A DNA stretch of 64,000 nt from positions 62,001 through 126,000 of the forward strand of contig JAMFSA010000047.1 in NCBI GenBank assembly GCA_026225055.1, read 5' to 3'. Positions 28,380-40,102 of the stretch are shown here, piece by piece. Every line of letters starts with the position of its first letter. Within the stretch, counting starts at the first letter, position 1. Origin of the DNA: Mucilaginibacter xinganensis (GTDB lineage Bacteria > Bacteroidota > Bacteroidia > Sphingobacteriales > Sphingobacteriaceae). The notes beneath the pieces are model-generated. The model did not search any database. It was not told the DNA's origin and saw nothing but the letters and a program-made list of their open reading frames with translations. A program made the translations under genes and the position numbers.

Positions 28380-29531
28380 ATGAAAAGAACAATTTACCTG
28401 CTTTTTGCCCTGCTGCTGACGGGTTTATCGGTGTGGGGGCAGGCGATGCCCCCAGGTGCAGCAATGCACATGCCCGGTTCCGGGGTTCCGGCTTCTTCCA
28501 ATATACGTTCGGCAAAGTACCCGGAAGTCTTGCCTGATCACCGGGTGGTTTTCAGGATCAAAGCGCCGGATGTACAAAAAATGCAGGTGGACCTGGGCCG
28601 GAAATATGATATGGTGAAGGATAGAGCCGGGTATTGGAACCTCACAACTGACTCTATTGGCGAAGGGTTCCACTACTATACGCTGCTGGTGGACGGGCTG
28701 GCGGTCGCCGATCCTTCCAGCGAATCTTTTTACGGGATGGGGAGTATGGCCAGCGGCATTGAAATTCCTTTTTCCGGCGGCGATTACTATGCGGAAAAAG
28801 ATGTGCCGCATGGCGGTATTCGCATAAAGCGCTATTATTCAACAGTTACCAATTCCTGGCGGCAGCTGTATATCTACACGCCACCTGGCTATGATACCGT
28901 AACGGATGATAAATATCCTGTACTCTATCTGCTGCACGGCGGCGGCGAGGATGAACGCGGCTGGGCAACACAGGGAAAAACAGCGTTGATCATGGACAAC
29001 CTGATTGCGGCATCGAAGGCAAAGCCTATGCTGGTGGTGATGCCCGATGCCAATCTCGGTGCCGGTGGATTTGGCGAAGATGGATTGAAGGCATTTGAGT
29101 CGGAGATCAGGCAATGTATTATTCCGTTCATCGATAAAAACTACAGGACCAGGAACACTAGCGCCAGCCGGGCGCTAGCCGGTTTATCAATGGGCGGATT
29201 GAATACGTTGTATACCGGAATATATAATACGGATCTTTTTTCCTACCTGGGCGTTTTAAGTTCCGGATGGATTTTGCCGGCCCAAAGCGGCATAGCCAGT
29301 GCCCAATACGATTACCTCAGGCAAAATGGCCCGAAAGTTAACGGCGCTCTGAAATTACTCTGGATATCGGAGGGCGGGAAAGAAGACATCGCTTATAAAA
29401 ACGGTCATATTATGCTGGGCCGGCTGGATGAGCTGCACATAAGGTATAGTTATTACGAATATCCAGGCGGCCATACCTGGCCTGTTTGGCGGAATGACCT
29501 TTACCATTTTGCGCCGCTGTTGTTTCGGTAA
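28380..29531 (+). CDS. CE1-like feruloyl/acetyl esterase with N-terminal E-set domain
   Basis: VFRIKAPDVQKMQVDLGRKYDMVKD...; [53 protein letters not shown]. Confidence 0.9.
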   Translation: MKRTIYLLFALLLTGLSVWGQAMPPGAAMHMPGSGVPASSNIRSAKYPEVLPDHRVVFRIKAPDVQKMQVDLGRKYDMVKDRAGYWNLTTDSIGEGFHYYTLLVDGLAVADPSSESFYGMGSMASGIEIPFSGGDYYAEKDVPHGGIRIKRYYSTVTNSWRQLYIYTPPGYDTVTDDKYPVLYLLHGGGEDERGWATQGKTALIMDNLIAASKAKPMLVVMPDANLGAGGFGEDGLKAFESEIRQCIIPFIDKNYRTRNTSASRALAGLSMGGLNTLYTGIYNTDLFSYLGVLSSGWILPAQSGIASAQYDYLRQNGPKVNGALKLLWISEGGKEDIAYKNGHIMLGRLDELHIRYSYYEYPGGHTWPVWRNDLYHFAPLLFR

Positions 29532-29635
29532 ATTTGCGCACCGTATATATTCCTCTCAGTTGCTGCTGATCATCTGGCGGGGGGGTAAATAGATCATGAT
29601 CAGGTATCACATATCCATAACTATAAACATTAACG

Positions 29636-30976
29636 ATGAAATATTTTAGGCAATGCCTGGCGGTTGCCGGGCTGATCTTTTTGAACAGTCATCTGTCGGC
29701 ACAAAATCCGCTGATCATGACACAATTTACTGCTGATCCCTCGGCGCGCGTTTTTGAGGGTAAGGTATATCTTTATCCTTCGCACGACATCCCGGCGATG
29801 CCCGGGCATGGAAAGGCCGGTTGGTTTTGTATGGAGGACTATCATGTCTTCTCCTCGCCGGACCTTACCCGCTGGACGGATCATGGTGTGATTATAAGTC
29901 AAAGCAAGGTGCCGTGGACGGACTCCACCGCTTACAGTATGTGGGCGCCTGATTGCATAGAGCGGGCTGGAAAGTATTATTTCTATTTCCCGGCAACGGC
30001 GAAAGCCGGCAATGGCAGGGGATTTGCGGTAGGGGTTGCCATAGCTGATAATCCATACGGCCCTTTTGTGCCACAACCGCAGCCGGTCGCGGGCATACAT
30101 GGTATAGATCCGAATGTCCAGATCGCGCCGGACGGCACGGCTTATATCTATTGGGCGCAAGGAAATCTTTACGGTGCAAAACTTAAAGCAAATATGCTTG
30201 AACTGGCATCGGAGCCGGTAAAGCTGGAAGGCTTTCCCGACAAGGGTTTAAAGGAAGGCCCTTACCTGTTCGAACGCAAAGGTATTTATTATATGACCTA
30301 TCCGCATGTGGCCGATAAGACGGAGCGGCTCGAATACGCGATGTCTGATAGCCCCCTCGGGCCTTTTAGATATGGCGGTGTACTGATGGACGCGTCCCCG
30401 TCGGGCTGCTGGACCAATCACCAGTCCGTTATCGAATTCAAAAATCAATGGTATTTATTTTATCATGATGACGACCTGTCGCCAAACTTTGATAAGAACC
30501 GGTCGGTAAGAGCGGACAGTTTGTTTTTTAATGCGGACGGCACGATTCGCAAGGTTATCCCCACCCTGCGTGGCGTTGGTATCACCGCCGCATCGCAAAA
30601 AATACAGATCGACCGCTACAGCTCCAGGAGCGCCGAGGGTACGGCAATAGCGTTTCTTGATACCCTTGACAGGTTTAGCGGCTGGGAAACCATTTTCGAT
30701 AAACCGGATGCATGGGTACGATACAACAGCATCTATTTCGGCAAGAAGAAAAGCAGGGCTTTGGTAATCAATGCGCGTTCGGCAACCGGAGGCACTTTGC
30801 TGATAAGAACTGTTGGTGCAGCCGGAAAGATCGTCGCGCAAGTGCCTATTCCAAAGGGGAACGATTGGAAGGGTGTTAAAAAAGCAATTTCGGCTATACC
30901 TGCCGGCCTGAAAGACCTTGCCGTTCAGTTAAAAGACGGGGGCAGGGTAGAAGTTGACTGGATAAGTTTCGAATAG
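29636..30976 (+). CDS. GH43-family enzyme with CBM6-like C-terminus
   Basis: MTQFTADPSARVFEGKVYLYPSHDI, MWAPDCIERAGKYYFYFPA, GIDPNVQIAPDGTAYIYWAQGN, EGPYLFERKGIYYMTYPH. Confidence 0.92.
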   Translation: MKYFRQCLAVAGLIFLNSHLSAQNPLIMTQFTADPSARVFEGKVYLYPSHDIPAMPGHGKAGWFCMEDYHVFSSPDLTRWTDHGVIISQSKVPWTDSTAYSMWAPDCIERAGKYYFYFPATAKAGNGRGFAVGVAIADNPYGPFVPQPQPVAGIHGIDPNVQIAPDGTAYIYWAQGNLYGAKLKANMLELASEPVKLEGFPDKGLKEGPYLFERKGIYYMTYPHVADKTERLEYAMSDSPLGPFRYGGVLMDASPSGCWTNHQSVIEFKNQWYLFYHDDDLSPNFDKNRSVRADSLFFNADGTIRKVIPTLRGVGITAASQKIQIDRYSSRSAEGTAIAFLDTLDRFSGWETIFDKPDAWVRYNSIYFGKKKSRALVINARSATGGTLLIRTVGAAGKIVAQVPIPKGNDWKGVKKAISAIPAGLKDLAVQLKDGGRVEVDWISFE

Positions 30977-31006
30977 GCCCCTGGCGACCAGGGAATTAAT
31001 AACATA

Positions 31007-32599
31007 TTGCCAGCGCTGACGGCCATTCAATTACACCAGTTTCACAAACCAATTAAACAAAATATGAAAAAGTTGCTACCTGTACTGGCGTTTGCCCTTC
31101 CTTTTTCGCTGTTTGCCCAAAATGCGAAAATAAAGATTGATGTAAACAGAATTATCGGAGATATTGATCCCAGGATATACGGGGTATTTATGGAACCCAT
31201 TCAATTTAGCGGTAAAAGAATGGGGTTGCCGGATTCTGTAAAATTTAATACCCTTTATGGTACGTTATACGATCCATCTTCACCGCTGGCTGATGAAAAC
31301 GGTTTTAAAAAGAATTATATCGATGCCATGCGAGAGCTTAAAATCACCAATATGCGCTGGCCGGGCGGTAATTACCTGATGGGGTATAACTGGCAGGATG
31401 GCATCGGCCCGAAGAATAAGCGGCCTGCCCGTATCAACCTGGCGTGGGGCGGCGTTGATAATAATCACGTAGGTACCGACGAATGGTTTGCTTTAAACAA
31501 GGCGATCGGCAGCGAAAATATTGTAGGTGTAAACCTTGGCCTAGGAAATATTCAGGATGCCGCCTACTGGCTTGAATACTGTAACTATCCCAAAGGAACT
31601 TATTACTCGGAGTTAAGGGCAAAGAACGGGCATAAAGATCCTTACAACGTAAAAATATGGGATCTCGGAAATGAAGTTGACGGTGCGCCCTGGGAGCTGG
31701 GCCATAAAACGGCCGAGGATTATGTAAACATCGGCAGAGAGGCAGTAAAGGCCATGACCGCTGTTGACAGTACCATTAAATTCGTTGCCTCCGGTTCTTC
31801 CTATTATGAAAATACCGGGCAGTGGATCGAATGGAACCGGAAAGTGCTTTCCGGGTTGGGTGATAAAATAAGTTACCTGTCTATTCACAGGTATTGGGAT
31901 AAATCCGACGATTATTATACCTATATGGGCCAGAGCGCGGTGGATTTCGACGAAAAGATTAAGGTTACCGCCGATGAAATAGAAGCTGTAAGAACAATGT
32001 ACGGCTTTAAAAACCCGATCTACATAGCGGTTGATGAATGGGGAATTATGTCAAGGGACCTCATGTCTGTCTTGCCGATAGCGCAATGCTTCAACTCATT
32101 TTTGCGTCATGCCGATGTCGTTAAGATGGCCAATTTCACCATGCTCACTTCATTACTGGCAAGCGACAATCGTAAAGGAACGTTTAAAACACCCCTGTTT
32201 TATATTTTTAAAGCATATGCCAACATTTGTTCAGGCAGTTCGGTAGACGCCTTTGTTGAGTCCGGTACATTCAATACAGCCAAATACAAGGATATTCCCT
32301 ATTTGGATGTCACGGCAACGTATTCCAAAGCAGATAAAACAATTGTTATTAATGTTATAAACAGATCGGAGGATCAAAGCATCTCCACGGCTATTTCCAA
32401 TACTTCAGGAGGTTTCGAGGGCCAGGCAGAAGTGAGCCTTATCGCCGGCAAGGAGTTGCAGGAAGCATTTTCATTTGATAAACAGCGCCAGTACATACCT
32501 GCAACAAGTCATGTGGCGGTCAGGAACGACGAGTTCTATTATACTTTTTTACCCCATTCATTCACCCAGATCAAATTAAAGGCCGGAAGCCAGCTATGA
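31007..32599 (+). CDS. GH51-family alpha-L-arabinofuranosidase (signal peptide MKKLLPVLAFALPF... suggests an internal start)
   Basis: IKIDVNRIIGDIDPRIYGVFMEPI, MRWPGGNYLMGYNWQDGIGP, WDLGNEVDGAPW, VDEWGIM. Internal Met before KKLLPVLAFALPFSLFAQ is the likely start. Confidence 0.93.
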   Translation: MPALTAIQLHQFHKPIKQNMKKLLPVLAFALPFSLFAQNAKIKIDVNRIIGDIDPRIYGVFMEPIQFSGKRMGLPDSVKFNTLYGTLYDPSSPLADENGFKKNYIDAMRELKITNMRWPGGNYLMGYNWQDGIGPKNKRPARINLAWGGVDNNHVGTDEWFALNKAIGSENIVGVNLGLGNIQDAAYWLEYCNYPKGTYYSELRAKNGHKDPYNVKIWDLGNEVDGAPWELGHKTAEDYVNIGREAVKAMTAVDSTIKFVASGSSYYENTGQWIEWNRKVLSGLGDKISYLSIHRYWDKSDDYYTYMGQSAVDFDEKIKVTADEIEAVRTMYGFKNPIYIAVDEWGIMSRDLMSVLPIAQCFNSFLRHADVVKMANFTMLTSLLASDNRKGTFKTPLFYIFKAYANICSGSSVDAFVESGTFNTAKYKDIPYLDVTATYSKADKTIVINVINRSEDQSISTAISNTSGGFEGQAEVSLIAGKELQEAFSFDKQRQYIPATSHVAVRNDEFYYTFLPHSFTQIKLKAGSQL

Positions 32600-32642
32600 A
32601 GGCAAGCGGGGCATTTCGAAATGCGGAACAAGGACCTGTTTT

Positions 32643-35600
32643 ATGAATTTGCTTATAGAGATACCTATGAACGATCGCGCTAATAGAAGTCCTTTGGGAC
32701 ATTGTTTAAGGGCCTTTACTGTTGCTGTATTATTAATTACTGTCAGTGCTTTATCAATGGGGCAGACGGTCGTAAGGCTCAAAGGTAGGCCAGCTGTCTA
32801 TAGCCAGTATAAAGTTGCCGGAAAAGCATTTATGATCGCTTCCAGCGGCGTTTCGGCACCGATCTTAGTGGACCCGGGAGACTGGAAGGGCGTTATACGC
32901 GCTGCGGGCGACTTTGGGGATGATGTCCGCAAGGTCACCGGCACAGCGTCCCAGGTTATTCAAGACGGTACCCTTGGTAAACATTCAGTTTTGGTGGGGA
33001 CTATCGGTAAAAGCCGGATCATTGATCAGCTCATCGCTGAAAAAAAAATTGATGTTACCTCTATAAGGGGCAAATGGGAATCTTTCCTGATCCAAACGGT
33101 AGATGATCATCTGGTCATTGCGGGGAGCGACAAACGCGGGACTATTTTCGGTATTTATGACCTCTCGGAAAAAATTGGGGTATCGCCCTGGTACTGGTGG
33201 GCTGATGTGCCCGTAAAAAAAAGTAAAAGCCTGTATGTGGAAGCCGGCCGATTTGTACAGGAATCCCCCAAGGTAAGGTACCGGGGGATTTTCATCAATG
33301 ATGAAGACCCGTCATTTGGGGGCTGGGCGCGTAATAAATTCGGCGGAATTAATTCAAAAATGTATGTTCATATTTTTGAGTTGTTACTGCGCTTAAAAGC
33401 CAACCTGCTATGGCCTGCTATGTGGGGCAAGTCCTTTAATGAGGACGACGTGTTAAACCCGGTTTTGGCGGATGAATATGGGATAGTGATGGGTACATCG
33501 CACCACGAGCCGATGATGCGCGCTCAGAAAGAATATACCGACAGGAAAAATGACATAGGCGATTGGGATTATACTACCAACGCCGATAACATCAGGACGT
33601 TTTGGACGGATGGACTGGAACGGAACAGGCACTTTGATAACCTCATCACCATCGGCATGCGCGGTGATGGTGACGTGGCTATGGGCAAAGGCAACGATGC
33701 GGACAACATGCAGACCTTGAGCAAGGTCGTCGCTGATCAACGCGATATTATCAGTAAGGTCTATCATCAGGACAGCGCCGAAGTTCCGCAGGCGTGGGCG
33801 ATATTTACTGAAGTACAGCGCTATTATGATGCAGGTTTTACTGTTCCCGATGATGTAACCCTTTTATTTTGTGATAACAACTAGGGGTATATCAGGCGAA
33901 CTGGCCCGCTGAAGGAACGGGAGCGTAAAGGAGGCCTGGGGATCTATTACCACATTGACATGAATGGCGGCCCCTGGAACGACCGCTGGATAAATACGAC
34001 CACCCTTCCCAAATTACACGAACAGCTTAACCTGGCCTATCAAACAGGGATTAACCGGGAATGGATCATCAACGTGGGCGACCTTAAACCTAAAGAGTTG
34101 CCTATTGATTTTATCATGCATTTTGCCTGGGACCCGGATGCCATTCACGCAAATGAGACCCGCCATTATACGGTTAAATGGGCCGGATCGATATTTGGAA
34201 AAAAGCATTCCGCAGCAATTGCCGATATCGTTTCGAAGTATGCCAAATATAATCTCTGGCGAAAACCTGAAACACAGGATCCGCGTATCTTCAGTTTCGT
34301 GAATTACCATGAAGCGGATCGCGAGTTTAAGCTATGGAGCAGCTTGGAAGGCCGCGCTGAAGCATTGGGAAAGGAGATTGCCCCCCGGGCCGTGGACGCC
34401 TATTACGAACTGGTACTATATCCTGTAAGGGCTTCTGCGGGCGTAGCCGAAATATATCTGGATGCGGGACGTAATAATTTATATGTAAAGCAGGGAAGGG
34501 TGAGCGCAAACTATTATGCGAAGCAGGCCCGGGATCTTTTTGATACCGATCAGCAGTTAAGTAATTTCTATAATGATACCCTGGCCGGGGGCAAGTGGAA
34601 GCATATGATGTCTGATGTTCACATCGGCTACCGGCAATGGTCCATGCCCCGCCAGAATCAGCTGCCTGAACTTAAGCAGGTGGTGCCGCTTACTGCCCCG
34701 GCAATGGGCGTTGCCGTTGAGGGCAGCGAAGAGGCCTGGCCGGGCAGTATGGCGAAAGCTGAATTGCCTGTATTTGACGCGCTAAATAAACAGCATTATT
34801 TTATCGACATCTTTAACCGCGGCACCGGTCCGTTTAAGTTTACCGCAAAAGCTGATCAGCCCTGGGTGAAAATCAGCCGGGCTAAAGGGACAGTCGATAA
34901 ACAGGATTTGCGGCTTAATGTGGACATTGACTGGAAAGCCGCCCCGGCAGGTAAAACACAGGCGATTATCGAAATTCAGCAAGGTAATATACAGGTGCCT
35001 GTGGCCGTTACGCTTATTAGCAGCACACTGCCGCATGTGAGGCAGCCTTATTATGGGGGCTGGGGAGAATTTTCCATTCCCGCGCAGCAGTTTAAGGTCA
35101 ATAAGCCGGGAAGGCAGGCCAGATGGATAGTCCTGCCTGATCTTGGCAGGGATGAGGCAGGCATGGGGATCGATCCGGTTACCGCCCCGAGTTCCACACC
35201 GGGATCGGCACCCGTACTGGAGTACCGCATTTTCCTGCCTGATACCGGCGGCACCAAAGTGTGCCTGGGTATTTTACCAACACAGGATGTAAACCCGCGC
35301 CGGGGGTTAAGAATTGCGGTAGCGATAGATGACCAGGTGCCGCAAATTATCGACGCCCGCAAAGGTTTTCATGACGAGTTCAATGAATATACCCCAGCCA
35401 GCCTGGCTATGTCGCCAGGGTTGAAGCCCTTGCCGCCATTAGGCCCGGATTATGCACTTGTTTCGCGCGCCAGTCCCCGCCGGAATGAGGTGTTTGATAA
35501 TTTAAGATGGCTGGACGTGGAACTGGAAGTGAAAAAAGCTGGAATGCACCAATTAAAGGTCTTTATGGTTGACCCTGAAGTAGTATTGGAAAACATCGTT

Positions 35601-35657
35601 GTCAATCCCAGCGACAGGTACCCGAGTTATTTTGGCGCGCCACCGGTGAAACACTAA
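32643..35657 (+). pseudogene. GH115-family alpha-glucuronidase interrupted by one in-frame TAG (33882-33884)
   Basis: ...VTLLFCDNN*GYIRRTGPLKERERKGGLGIYYHIDMNGGPWNDRWINTTTLPK...; both halves in the same frame; the conserved GH115 motif CDNNWG indicates Trp at the TAG. Confidence 0.88.
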
Positions 35658-35658
35658 G

Positions 35659-35673
35659 ACCGGCAAAGCCGGT
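35659..35673 (+). terminator. Short stem-loop after GH115
   Basis: ACCGGC-AAA-GCCGGT two bases past the stop. Confidence 0.4.
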
Positions 35674-35873
35674 TCACACCTGTAAACCCGTATCGTTGAG
35701 ACGCCATAGGGAATTATCCCGCGCTTCGGCTGACCTGTTCGCGTAACAAAAGCAAATCGTTTTAAATAAACAACGGCAATACGTTAGGAGGAACCTAAAA
35801 AGTTTGTTTTTTTATGGGCCTGCCTTTACCGCTTTTCCACAGCTGTTAACAACCCGGAGCGCCACGCTGCTAA

Positions 35874-38800
35874 TCAGGCCGTTTCACTGCTTTTTTCTGC
35901 TTTCCTGTATTCTGTCGGCAGCATATGGAACTTCTCTTTAAAAGACCGTGAAAAATAATGAGGCGTGGCAAAGCCGGCCTCATAGGCTATCTGCGAAACC
36001 GTCAGGTCGGTTTTTAAAAGCAGTATGGCTGCCCGGTCAAGTTTATATGACCTGATAAATTCCACAGGCGGGAGCCCCGTGAGCTCGAATATTTTGGTAT
36101 AAAGTGCAGCACGGCTCATCGCTAAATGCTCGCTGAGGTCCACCACAGAAAATTTGGGGTTGTTCAGGTTGTTTTCTATGTATTTGATAACGTTGCCCAG
36201 GAATTTTTCCCGGCTTGACTCCACTTCTATGTCCGGGTGAACTACCTTCAGCTGCCTGGTGTACGTATTTTTAAGCATCGTATTGAGGTGCAGCAGATTT
36301 TTTATCTTGACATTTAAAATTTCAAAATTAAAGGGTTTGGTGAGATAATCATTTGCTCCGGATTCAAGTCCTTTCAGCTGCTCATCTTCGCGGGTGCGGG
36401 CGGTCAGCAGAATAAACGGAATGTGGCTTGTACGCTTATCCGCCTTGATTTTCTTACTCAGCGTTATGCCATCCATGTGGGGCATGGTGATGTCGCTGAT
36501 AATCATATCGGGGTGGCATGACAGGGCTTTATCCCAGCCTTCCAGGCCGTTGGCGGCTTCAACAACCTTATATTGCCCTTTGAGGTTATCCTTGATATAA
36601 TACCGAAACTCATCATTGTCTTCAACAATGAGCACGACAGGCATTTCTCCGGCAGCCAGACCAGCCCTTTTTGCGCGCTGTTCTTTTTCCTTCAGGTTCG
36701 GTTGGTTTGCCGGTTCGGCTGCCGCTGTACTTTCAGCGAAAATTTCCAGCGGGAGCAGCACGCTGAAAACGGAGCCTTTTCCTATTTCACTGTCAACAGA
36801 AATACTGCCGTCATGCATCTCTACAAATTCTTTGGTGATAGAAAGACCGATCCCGCTGCCGGGGTTCAAATTCCCTGAGTTGGTATCAGGCGCCTGATAA
36901 AACCGTTTGAATATTAAGTTTTTTCTGTTCGGGTCCACGCCGATCCCGGTATCGCTTATTTTTAATTCCAGCACTATTTTTTGGGGGCTGGCGGTGGCAT
37001 GCTTGATGACGTTGACAGCGACCGTTCCTCCGGGTAAAGTAAATTTGAACGCATTGGAAAGCAGGTTAAACAGGATACGTTCCACCTTATCGTGATCAAA
37101 ACGTACAAAAAGCTTTTCCTGCGGTGCATCGAAACGGAAATGAATGTTCCGCGATTCCGACAGGTCATGAAAGGAATCAATCACATCGCTGACAAACGAA
37201 ATGATTTCGCCTTCGCCAACGCTGAGCTTTAATTCCTGTTCTTCCAGTTTCCTGAAGTCTAAAAGCTGGTTCACCAGGTTCAGCAGCCGCCGGGCATTTC
37301 TTCGTATGACCGCCAGCTGGCCTGTAGTCTGCTGGTCGCTATGCTCTGTCATCAGCTTATCTGCGGGTGCCATGATCAATGATATCGGCGTGCGGAACTC
37401 GTGGCTCAGATTTGTCAGGAACTTAATTTTCATCAGGTCAAGTTCATGCAGGCGCTCCGCTTCTTTTCTTTCTTGCTCCAGCGCGAGTTTTTCCTTCACT
37501 TTCTTAATTCCCCTGTGGCGAATCAGCAGCAGTATACCCAATGCCACCAGGCCATACATCAGGTAGGCGTACCAGGTCATCCATAACGGCGGGTGGATGA
37601 TGATTCGGATTTGCGCGCCCGTATTGTTCCAGATGCGGTCATTATTACAGGCACGCACCATAAATAGGTATTCACCGGGATCTAAATTGGTATAATAGGC
37701 AGTGGTAGTTGAACCCACGTAATTCCAGCTCTTATTAAACCCTTTCAGCCTGTAAGCGTAGCGGTTCTGCTGCGGAAGGGTAAAGTTAATCGCTGCATAG
37801 CTGATCGAGAAATCCTGTTTATAGTCCAGGTCGATCTGTTTTGCTACTGAAATATCCTGTTTAATTGCCTGATTACCGGCCGGTTTTACAATGTTGTTGT
37901 TTATTTTTAACGCGGTGAGGAATACAGGAGGAACATTAGCGTTCCTTTTAACTTCCTGTTGCGGTTCGATATAATTAAAGCCGTCCGCTCCCCCAAAAAA
38001 AAGCGCCCCCTTACTGGTTTTAAGTCCGGATCCGTCAAGAAACGCGTCGTTTTGCAATCCGTTATAAGCCGAATAATAAATGAATTTTTTTAACGATGTG
38101 TTCAGGGTGCAGATGCCTTTATTCGTACTTAACCATATATTACCACTGTTATCTTCCAGTACTTTGTGCACTACGCCATCCGGCAGTCCTTCCGGCGCGG
38201 AATAGGCTGAAAATTTCGCATCTTTGACATGAAGGCAAAACAGCCCGTCCCCTGCTGTGCCGATCCACATATTGCCGTTATGATCTTGCAGGAGCGAAAA
38301 AACGCGGTCGATCGCCATTCCGGTATTTTTGTTGTTGTATACCTGGAATTTTTGGCTTACCGGGTTTAAAACAGCTATCCCGCTGCCATAGGTGCCAATC
38401 CATATATTCCCCTTGTGATCCTCCTCGATGGCCCGGATATAACCATTCACGGGCAAAGGCCGGTCTCCGGGGGAGGCAGGTGCCGGGACATATTTTAAAA
38501 ACGTTTTTGTGATAGGGTTGAACACGTTCACACCTCCGCCGTTAGTTCCTATCCATACCTGGCCGTTTTTGGTTTCCTTTAAGCAGAAAATATCGTTGTG
38601 GTTAAGGTGCAGATCGTCTTTTCCGGCATTCAATTGTTCGTAACGGCCAGTTTGGGTATTGTAGATAAACAGTCCGTCCTGAAAAGTGCCGATCCAGAGC
38701 TGTTGATTGTGGTCCAGCATCATGCTGAGGATCGGCAGCCCGGCTGAATTGCTTTTTTCTTTTGCTTTAATGGCGATATGGCTGAACAGGCCGCTGTTGA

Positions 38801-40022
38801 CGTGAAAAAGGTTCAGGCCGCCGCCATCTGTGCCGACGAATATATCGCCGTCTTTGCCTTCCGCAAACGATGACACGAAGGGCGCGTTAAGCCCGCCAGG
38901 GTCGTAGGCATTGTTTTGCCGGGAATTGAATAAGGTAAGGTTCCTGTCATACTTGTCCACACCGCCCTGGTAAGTGCCGAGCCAGTATATACCCTTCGGG
39001 TCGATATAAATACAGCGGATAGATTTGCTGTTCACGCTGAATTTATCCCTGTCATCATGATAAAAGCGCCTTACATTTCCGGAAGCCGGGTCGATAATGT
39101 CGAGGCCTCCTTCGGCTCCAACCCAAATTTTATCGCCATCTGCTGCTATGCTGTAGATCAGGTTGCCGCTGAGCGTATTGGCATCTGAGGGACTGTACCT
39201 ATAAATTCCGAAAGTGTTGAGGTCAGGTGACAGGCTGCATAATCCGTTATCAGTCCCTATCCACAATCGTCCCTGGCATTCGGCAATCGTATTCACCGCG
39301 CCCGCAGGGATGCCTGGGGCAGCAGCATCTTCATGCTTAAAGGCTATAAAACCGTCCGACCTTTTATCATAGAGGTACAAGCCCTCGTCCGTGCCAACCC
39401 ACATTCTCATTTGGCTGTCACGGAAAATACATAATACAATGCCTGAACGGAGCCGTCCGTTTTTGCCTTTATCTGGCCGGTAAAGTATTTCTTTTTTGGT
39501 TGCGGGGTCCAATACGCACACGCCCGTGATTGTTCCGATCCAAAGGCGGCCGTAATTATCGCCGTATATAGATTTGATATAGCTGTGAGCAAGGTACCCC
39601 CCCGAATCGGCCTCGGCATAAGTCAGGAACTGGTCGTGGGAACGGTCGAGGTAATACAATCCGCCGCCCATGGTACCCACCCAAAGCCGCCCCGCGCTAT
39701 CCTCATATATGCTGGTAACTTCTTTAGAGCGGTACCCAGATTTATCCCCCGGATCAAAGCGATAGGCTTTATGTTCCATGCCGTCGAACCTGTCGAGTCC
39801 GTCTGCTGTTGCAAACCACAGAAATCCGTAATGGTCTTTGATAATTGCATTAATCGTATTGGAGAGCAGGCCGTCGTGAGAAGTCAATACTGTAAATCGT
39901 ATAGCCTGTCCGCGGCATTGGAAAGTAATACCTGCGCTAACGGTGAATATAATGCAGAAAAATAAGCGCGAAACCATTGCTCGCTTAAACCCTGCCCGTA
40001 AATATAACATGCCCGGTGTCAT
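35874..40022 (-). CDS. Hybrid two-component system regulator (HTCS)
   Basis: Propeller repeats (GFLWFATADGLDRFDG, LWVGTMGGGLYYLD...), HisKA LSHEFRTPISLIMAP, HATPase, receiver (VLIVEDNDEF...IISDITMPHMDG), AraC HTH (VVDLSEHLAMSRAALYTKI...AGFATPHYFSRSFKEKF). Confidence 0.97.
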   Translation of the reverse strand: MTPGMLYLRAGFKRAMVSRLFFCIIFTVSAGITFQCRGQAIRFTVLTSHDGLLSNTINAIIKDHYGFLWFATADGLDRFDGMEHKAYRFDPGDKSGYRSKEVTSIYEDSAGRLWVGTMGGGLYYLDRSHDQFLTYAEADSGGYLAHSYIKSIYGDNYGRLWIGTITGVCVLDPATKKEILYRPDKGKNGRLRSGIVLCIFRDSQMRMWVGTDEGLYLYDKRSDGFIAFKHEDAAAPGIPAGAVNTIAECQGRLWIGTDNGLCSLSPDLNTFGIYRYSPSDANTLSGNLIYSIAADGDKIWVGAEGGLDIIDPASGNVRRFYHDDRDKFSVNSKSIRCIYIDPKGIYWLGTYQGGVDKYDRNLTLFNSRQNNAYDPGGLNAPFVSSFAEGKDGDIFVGTDGGGLNLFHVNSGLFSHIAIKAKEKSNSAGLPILSMMLDHNQQLWIGTFQDGLFIYNTQTGRYEQLNAGKDDLHLNHNDIFCLKETKNGQVWIGTNGGGVNVFNPITKTFLKYVPAPASPGDRPLPVNGYIRAIEEDHKGNIWIGTYGSGIAVLNPVSQKFQVYNNKNTGMAIDRVFSLLQDHNGNMWIGTAGDGLFCLHVKDAKFSAYSAPEGLPDGVVHKVLEDNSGNIWLSTNKGICTLNTSLKKFIYYSAYNGLQNDAFLDGSGLKTSKGALFFGGADGFNYIEPQQEVKRNANVPPVFLTALKINNNIVKPAGNQAIKQDISVAKQIDLDYKQDFSISYAAINFTLPQQNRYAYRLKGFNKSWNYVGSTTTAYYTNLDPGEYLFMVRACNNDRIWNNTGAQIRIIIHPPLWMTWYAYLMYGLVALGILLLIRHRGIKKVKEKLALEQERKEAERLHELDLMKIKFLTNLSHEFRTPISLIMAPADKLMTEHSDQQTTGQLAVIRRNARRLLNLVNQLLDFRKLEEQELKLSVGEGEIISFVSDVIDSFHDLSESRNIHFRFDAPQEKLFVRFDHDKVERILFNLLSNAFKFTLPGGTVAVNVIKHATASPQKIVLELKISDTGIGVDPNRKNLIFKRFYQAPDTNSGNLNPGSGIGLSITKEFVEMHDGSISVDSEIGKGSVFSVLLPLEIFAESTAAAEPANQPNLKEKEQRAKRAGLAAGEMPVVLIVEDNDEFRYYIKDNLKGQYKVVEAANGLEGWDKALSCHPDMIISDITMPHMDGITLSKKIKADKRTSHIPFILLTARTREDEQLKGLESGANDYLTKPFNFEILNVKIKNLLHLNTMLKNTYTRQLKVVHPDIEVESSREKFLGNVIKYIENNLNNPKFSVVDLSEHLAMSRAALYTKIFELTGLPPVEFIRSYKLDRAAILLLKTDLTVSQIAYEAGFATPHYFSRSFKEKFHMLPTEYRKAEKSSETA

Positions 40023-40102
40023 TTGCTTTTAAATTGTACAGACGTTCACCTACTGATGAACAGAAATAAATTGTAGTGTAGAAAATAAACGGTTTATAAG
40101 GC

